Origin: an uncultured Ruminococcus sp.
Lineage (GTDB): Bacteria > Bacillota > Clostridia > Oscillospirales > Ruminococcaceae
Assembly: GCA_946186215.1 (NCBI GenBank)
Contig: CAMHMM010000040.1
Coordinates: forward strand, 1 to 10,648
Direction of reading: 5' to 3'
DNA: 10,648 nt
The position numbers and the translations under genes are program-made. The notes beneath the pieces are model-generated. The model was not told where the DNA came from, ran no database searches, and saw only the letters and a list, made by a program, of their open reading frames with translations. Positions 6,753 through 10,648 of this stretch are shown one piece after another; positions within the stretch are counted from its first letter, which is position 1, and every line of letters starts with the position of its first letter.

Positions 6753-6775
6753 AACAGCGGCGTTTCGCCGCAGTT
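6753..6775. promoter_or_regulatory. Inverted repeat touching the -35 box of the ABC promoter: possible operator
   Basis: GCGGCG (6757-6762), TTT, CGCCGC (6766-6771) form a perfect 6-bp dyad. AAC (6753-6755) and GTT (6773-6775) extend it past one A-A mismatch to an imperfect 23-base inverted repeat. Its right edge includes the first two bases of the TTGACA box at 6774-6779. A repressor or activator site is a reasonable inference. No adjacent regulator gene is in the window. Confidence 0.45.
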
Positions 6776-6802
6776 GACAAATCCCCGTTTTTATGATACA
6801 AT
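6774..6802 (+). promoter_or_regulatory. Strong housekeeping-type promoter of the ABC exporter genes
   Basis: Perfect -35 TTGACA (6774-6779), a 17-base spacer, and -10 TACAAT (6797-6802, 5 of 6 to consensus) with an extended -10 TG at 6794-6795. Transcription should begin near 6809-6810, giving a leader of about 70 bases before the ATG at 6881. Confidence 0.85.
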
Positions 6803-6868
6803 AACCGAAATAACCTGTAAAACCGAACATTGATACGATACCACATGACTTTTTATGCTGACAGGATC

Positions 6869-6875
6869 AAGAGGT
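6869..6875 (+). promoter_or_regulatory. Ribosome binding site of the first ABC exporter gene
   Basis: AAGAGGT lies five bases before the ATG at 6881, supporting that start. Confidence 0.75.
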
Positions 6876-6880
6876 AAAAA

Positions 6881-8701
6881 ATGAAAGAAAATACCGGGGA
6901 GAGATTCCCCACCAGAATATCATTCATCATGTTTGCGCTCAGGGGCAGCCTCGGCTTTTTTATCGTTTCCATGCTGCTCTCTGCGGGCACAGCACTGCTC
7001 GATCTGATAAATCCCCGCATCGTCTCCTGCGTAGTCGATAATGTACTGGGCAGCGTACCCGTTTCGGAAGGCACATTCAACGCATGGCTTCTCTCGCTGG
7101 CAGGCGGTGCGGACAATGTGCGCCTGAACCTGTATATCCCCGCTCTGGCAGTCGCAGGCGTTGCGCTTTTCGGTGCGCTGGCGCGTTACGGTCAGTTCAT
7201 GTCCAACTCCGCAGGCGCGGAAAAGCTGGTCAGACGCGTAAGGAATGTCCTTTTTTCACATACCGACCGTCTGCCCATGTCATGGTACGACAAAAATAAA
7301 ACAGGCGATATCCTCCAGCGCTGTACATCCGATGTGGAAACGGTAAAGCAGTTTGTTTCCGTGCAGCTTACATCCTTTGTAAGGATAATTTTGCTGATGG
7401 TGCTGAGCATCGTGTTCATGGCAGGGATAAACATCCCTCTCACGATAGCCGCCGCCGCATTTCTTCCTGTCATAATCGGCTATTCCGCATTTTTCCACGG
7501 GAAGATAGGCAAGACCTTTATGCAGGCCGATACAGAAGAGGGCGTGGTTTCCTCGATAGTGCAGGAAAATCTCACAGGCATCCGCGTAGTCAGAGCCTTC
7601 GGCAGAGAGGCCTACGAATGCGGGCGCTTCACGGAGAAAAACGAAAAATATACCGCGCTGTGGGTCCGCCTGATGGATCTTATGGCGGCATTCTGGTCGG
7701 TAGGAGACCTGATATCCGGCCTGCAGATCATGATAATCGCCATACTCGGTGCGGTGTTCTGCGTAAACCACGGTCTCACAGCCGGCAGCTATATCGCCTT
7801 TATTTCCTATAACTCCATGCTTGCGTGGCCTGTAAGAGAGCTCGGGCGAACAATCGCCGACCTCAGCCGCGCAGGAGTTGCGGTGGACAGGATAATCTAT
7901 ATCCTGCGCGCGGAGCCTGAGAATATAAACGATGATGTCCTTTCCCCCGACACAGACGCAAAGCCGCTGATAAAGCTTGAAAATGTTTCCTATTCCTACA
8001 TTGACGGCACGGATGTGCTCAGCGAGATAGATATGTATGTTGCCCGCGGCGAGAAGATCGGCATAATAGGCGGAACGGGCTCAGGCAAAAGTACGCTTAC
8101 CGATATACTCATGCGCACCTGCGATCCCGCAAGGCTTCGCGGCAGGGTGACATACGGCGGAAAGGATGCATCGCAATATCCGCTGGCCGATTACAGGCGC
8201 AGATTTGCAAGAGTGCTTCAGGAGCCTTTTCTCTTTTCGGGAACGATCTCTCATAATATCGGCATCGCATCGGATGATATCAGCGGGGATAAGATAAAGC
8301 AGGCCGCAGAGGATGCATCCCTTATGACGGCGGTGGATAAATTTCCCGACGGGCTGAAGACCTTTGTCGGTGAAAGAGGAGTCACGCTCTCGGGCGGCCA
8401 GAAGCAGCGCTGCGCCCTTGCAGCCTGTCTTGCAAACGCAGACCGTGCGGATGTGCTGATACTCGATGATTCCTTCTCAGCACTCGATGCCGAGACAGAT
8501 TCTGCAATAAGAAAAACACTTTTCACGAAGTACCCTGATACTACAATGATAATAATCGCTCACAGGATCACAACGATAGCGGGCTGCGACAGGATATATG
8601 TGCTCGATAAGGGCAGAGTTGCGAATGTAGGCACTCATGCAGAGCTTATCACACAGGAAGGGATATACAGGGATATTTATGAACTCCAGTCAGGAAAATA
8701 A
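6881..8701 (+). CDS. ABC exporter half-transporter, degenerate-site subunit (permease + ATPase)
   Basis: 606 residues, the usual length of a type IV ABC exporter half-transporter. The membrane domain spans about residues 16-320 with roughly six helices (near 18-42, 84-104, 163-182, 185-205, 272-296, 299-318). The ATPase domain spans about 365-600: A-loop Tyr373, Walker A GGTGSGKST (397-405), Q-loop Gln447, signature LSGGQ (503-507), Walker B ILDD (527-530), D-loop SALD, H-loop His561. The catalytic Glu after Walker B is Asp530, which predicts a poorly hydrolysing ATP site, while the signature is intact. The gene overlaps the next one by 23 bases, so the two products are probably made together and pair. 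The family exports drugs, lipids or peptides; the substrate cannot be told from sequence. It is driven by the promoter at 6774-6802. Confidence 0.95.
   Translation: MKENTGERFPTRISFIMFALRGSLGFFIVSMLLSAGTALLDLINPRIVSCVVDNVLGSVPVSEGTFNAWLLSLAGGADNVRLNLYIPALAVAGVALFGALARYGQFMSNSAGAEKLVRRVRNVLFSHTDRLPMSWYDKNKTGDILQRCTSDVETVKQFVSVQLTSFVRIILLMVLSIVFMAGINIPLTIAAAAFLPVIIGYSAFFHGKIGKTFMQADTEEGVVSSIVQENLTGIRVVRAFGREAYECGRFTEKNEKYTALWVRLMDLMAAFWSVGDLISGLQIMIIAILGAVFCVNHGLTAGSYIAFISYNSMLAWPVRELGRTIADLSRAGVAVDRIIYILRAEPENINDDVLSPDTDAKPLIKLENVSYSYIDGTDVLSEIDMYVARGEKIGIIGGTGSGKSTLTDILMRTCDPARLRGRVTYGGKDASQYPLADYRRRFARVLQEPFLFSGTISHNIGIASDDISGDKIKQAAEDASLMTAVDKFPDGLKTFVGERGVTLSGGQKQRCALAACLANADRADVLILDDSFSALDAETDSAIRKTLFTKYPDTTMIIIAHRITTIAGCDRIYVLDKGRVANVGTHAELITQEGIYRDIYELQSGK
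8669..8673 (+). promoter_or_regulatory. Ribosome binding site deciding the start of the second ABC gene
   Basis: AGGGA inside the end of the first gene lies five bases before ATG 8679. The in-frame ATG at 8637 has no comparable site and would add 14 atypical residues, so 8679 is preferred. Confidence 0.6.
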
Positions 8702-10496
8702 AAGACGAAAAAAACGAAGTCTGCTCGCCATGATGATGACAGTCAGCAGACCATACAGGCGGGCACTTGTCGTTATGATAATACTTGGTGCGTTCACCAC
8801 TGTATGCGATTCGCTGTTCCCGCTTTTCAACCGCTATGCCATAGATAATTTCATCGGCAAAGGCACTCTTGACGGTCTCGGGATATTCACGGTGCTCTAT
8901 GTTGCGCTGCTCATTCTGCAGACCATAGCTACATTCATATCCACAAAGATATGCGGCAAGATAGAGGTATCTGTAAACCGCGACCTGCGAAACAGTGCCT
9001 TCACACATCTCCAGAGCCTTTCACTGTCGTACTTCAACAAAAACAGCATAGGCTCGGTACATTCCCGCGTTATGAGCGACACCTCGAAGATAGGCGAAAC
9101 TGTCGCATGGCGGCTGATGGACATTGTCTGGAGCACCGCATACCTGATAAGCGTGCTGGTAAATATGGCGCTTATCTCTCCCCGTCTGTTCGGCATAATA
9201 GCAGTGATGATAGCCCTTGCATCGCTGATGACATTCTTCTTCCAGCATAAGCTCATCGCAGTCAACCGCCTTATCAGAAAGCAGAATTCCGTGCTCACAG
9301 GCGATATGAATGAGATGATAACGGGCATCAGGTCGGTAAAATCCATGGCCATCGAGGGCAAGGCCGAAAAAGCCTATTCTGAGGACACAGGAGAGATGCA
9401 GAGGCTCTCCGTGCGCTCAGGACATATATCCGCGGTATTCTCGGGTGCAATAAGCATGGTGGGCGCACTCGTGCTGTCTGTGGTGCTGTGGCAGGGCGGC
9501 ACGCTCACACTCAACGGTGCCATGATGATAGGCACTCTTTCCGTATTCATGTCCTATGCGGTGGGTATGCTGTGGCCGATACAAAACCTTGTTACGACAC
9601 TTACCCAGATAGCCACCATCGGCGTAAACTGGGAAAGATATATTGACCTTATGGAAACTCCGCCGGATGTTTCCGACAGTCCGGAGGTCATTGAAAAATA
9701 CGGCACCGCCTATGAGCCAAAGCTTGAAAACTGGGAGGATATGCACGGCGAGGTAAGGTTCGACCATGTTTCCTTTGTCTACCCCGACGGATATTCGGAG
9801 GTACTCTCGGACTTCTCTCTCGATGTGCCGCAGGGCAGCATGACGGCGATAGTCGGCGAAACAGGGGCAGGAAAATCCACCCTTGTAAACCTTGTCTGCC
9901 GCTTTTATGAGCCTACCTCGGGGCGTGTGCTCATCGACGGAAAGGATCTGCGCGAGCGCTCGGTAATGTGGCTGCACAGTCATATCGGCTATGTACTCCA
10001 GACACCGCATCTGTTCTCGGGAACCATCCGTGATAATCTGCGCTACGGCAAGCCCGACGCAACGGATGATGAGATACGAGCAGCACTTGCAGCAGTTTCT
10101 GCCTCAGATATCGTTGAGGGGATGGAAAAAGGCCTTGACAGTCTCGTTGGCGAGGGCGGCGGCTCGCTCTCCACAGGGCAGAAACAGCTCATCTCCTTTG
10201 CAAGGGCAGTACTTGCCGATCCGGATATACTGATCCTCGATGAGGCAACCGCATCGGTAGACACAATAACAGAGAAAAAGATACAGTCCGCGATAAAAAC
10301 TCTCACTGACAAACGCACATCATTCGTGATAGCACACAGGCTCTCCACGATCACAGGAGCTGATATGATAATCGCCGTTCACGACGGACGCATCGTTGAG
10401 CAGGGCACACACAGAGAACTTATGGAAAAGAAGGGCTATTATTTCAGGCTCTACACCCGCCAGCATGAGGACATAGACGGCGTTCTCACAGGCTGA
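8679..10496 (+). CDS. ABC exporter half-transporter, catalytic-site subunit (permease + ATPase)
   Basis: 605 residues from the preferred ATG at 8679 (an in-frame ATG exists at 8637). The N-terminus is polybasic (NKRRKKR), followed by six predicted helices (near 27-50, 67-89, 142-165, 168-188, 250-272, 282-303). ATPase domain: Tyr368 in the A-loop region, Walker A GETGAGKST (393-401), Q-loop Gln441, signature LSTGQ (497-501), Walker B ILILDE with catalytic Glu522, D-loop SVD, H-loop His553. The signature departs from LSGGQ, while Walker B is complete. This is the mirror image of the partner gene, so the consensus ATP site would combine this Walker A/B with the partner's LSGGQ. It is translationally coupled to the upstream gene by a 23-base overlap and is followed by a terminator. 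The likely product is the second half of a heterodimeric multidrug, lipid or peptide exporter; the substrate is unknown. Confidence 0.95.
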   Translation: MNSSQENKRRKKRSLLAMMMTVSRPYRRALVVMIILGAFTTVCDSLFPLFNRYAIDNFIGKGTLDGLGIFTVLYVALLILQTIATFISTKICGKIEVSVNRDLRNSAFTHLQSLSLSYFNKNSIGSVHSRVMSDTSKIGETVAWRLMDIVWSTAYLISVLVNMALISPRLFGIIAVMIALASLMTFFFQHKLIAVNRLIRKQNSVLTGDMNEMITGIRSVKSMAIEGKAEKAYSEDTGEMQRLSVRSGHISAVFSGAISMVGALVLSVVLWQGGTLTLNGAMMIGTLSVFMSYAVGMLWPIQNLVTTLTQIATIGVNWERYIDLMETPPDVSDSPEVIEKYGTAYEPKLENWEDMHGEVRFDHVSFVYPDGYSEVLSDFSLDVPQGSMTAIVGETGAGKSTLVNLVCRFYEPTSGRVLIDGKDLRERSVMWLHSHIGYVLQTPHLFSGTIRDNLRYGKPDATDDEIRAALAAVSASDIVEGMEKGLDSLVGEGGGSLSTGQKQLISFARAVLADPDILILDEATASVDTITEKKIQSAIKTLTDKRTSFVIAHRLSTITGADMIIAVHDGRIVEQGTHRELMEKKGYYFRLYTRQHEDIDGVLTG

Positions 10497-10510
10497 GCCT
10501 TTAAAAACCA

Positions 10511-10536
10511 CATCCCCCGCTTTTATACGGGGGATG
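10511..10536. terminator. Bidirectional intrinsic terminator between convergent ABC genes
   Basis: CATCCCCCG (10511-10519) pairs with CGGGGGATG (10528-10536), 9 bp, around an 8-base loop. On the + strand it is followed by CAGTTTTATA. On the - strand it is followed by TGGTTTTTAAA. Both sides carry a U tract, so it can end the exporter operon and the - strand gene at 10552. Confidence 0.88.
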
Positions 10537-10551
10537 CAGTTTTATACGGTA

Positions 10552-10648
10552 TCACATAATATTCCTCTTCGCCATTTTCGCAAAAAGGCCGTTTCTTTCT
10601 ATCAGCTCGCTGTATGTGCCTTCCTCGGCGATCGTTCCGTGATCGAGG
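10552..10648 (-). CDS. C-terminal end of an ABC transporter ATP-binding protein (5'-partial)
   Basis: The - strand from 10647 reads 31 codons and then TGA (10554-10552). The peptide begins LDHGTIAEEGTYSELIERNG and goes on LFAKMAKRNIM. This is the usual tail of an ABC exporter or ATPase domain: L-D/E-x-G-x-I-x-E-x-G-T-x-x-E-L, then G-x-F/Y, as in the VLDKGRVANVGTHAELI and VHDGRIVEQGTHREL tails of the two genes in this window. Walker and signature motifs lie outside. It converges on the exporter pair and shares its terminator, so a cluster of several ABC exporter genes is likely. Confidence 0.85.
   Translation of the reverse strand, partial: LDHGTIAEEGTYSELIERNGLFAKMAKRNIM

Noticed and set aside
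6634..6846. 70-codon open frame on the - strand in the 6510-6880 gap
   Set aside because: It has low-complexity basic composition, no ribosome binding site, and runs through the hairpins and the strong promoter. It is more likely non-coding.
8637..8678. ATG 8637 as the start of the second ABC gene
   Set aside because: It has no ribosome binding site and gives an atypical 14-residue extension that is the first gene's tail read out of frame. ATG 8679 with AGGGA upstream is better.
9417..10010. 197-codon open frame on the - strand inside the second ABC gene
   Set aside because: It lies opposite the conserved Walker A and Q-loop region of a full-length ABC gene. Its translation is His/Tyr/Arg-rich without any domain pattern.

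Overview
The window looks like a low-to-middle G+C Firmicute of the Ruminococcus / Oscillospiraceae type. This is an inference from the codon style (many AAG, ATA, GGC and TAC codons), Gram-positive-type expression signals (GGAGAG and AGAGG ribosome binding sites, and a TTGACA-17-TACAAT promoter), and gene content: a giant secreted Ig-like/caspase-like protein and paired ABC exporters. I cannot fix the species without a database search.

Left half (1-5790, + strand): the 3' part of one very large gene. Its true start lies upstream of the window, because base 1 falls inside a duplicated module. The visible 1929 residues hold, in order: a duplicated 290-residue module with an acidic calcium-type loop and a group-3 bacterial Ig-like (Big_3) domain; a third Big_3 domain; four long tandem units (about 250-287 residues) of beta-rich, pectate-lyase-like character; and a C-terminal caspase-like cysteine peptidase domain with His1718/Cys1772 and an EF-hand-type loop. 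It is probably a secreted or surface protein.

Middle (5791-6880): a 16-bp hairpin and a second GC-rich hairpin separate the giant gene from a convergent small gene (5907-6509, - strand). That gene encodes a lysine/glutamate-rich helical protein with a signal peptide. The 371-bp gap up to 6880 has no convincing gene. It holds candidate divergent promoters sharing a palindromic -10, two imperfect hairpins, an inverted repeat touching the -35 box of a near-consensus extended -10 promoter, and that promoter itself, which drives the ABC genes.

Right half (6881-10496, + strand): two overlapping genes for full-length half-transporter ABC exporters (606 and about 605 residues). Their nucleotide-binding motifs are degenerate in a complementary way: Asp replaces the catalytic Glu in the first, and LSTGQ replaces LSGGQ in the second. 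This is the signature of a heterodimeric exporter with one consensus and one degenerate ATP site. A bidirectional terminator (10511-10536) follows. Beyond it lies the last 31 codons of a convergent third ABC-transporter ATPase on the - strand, running out of the window.
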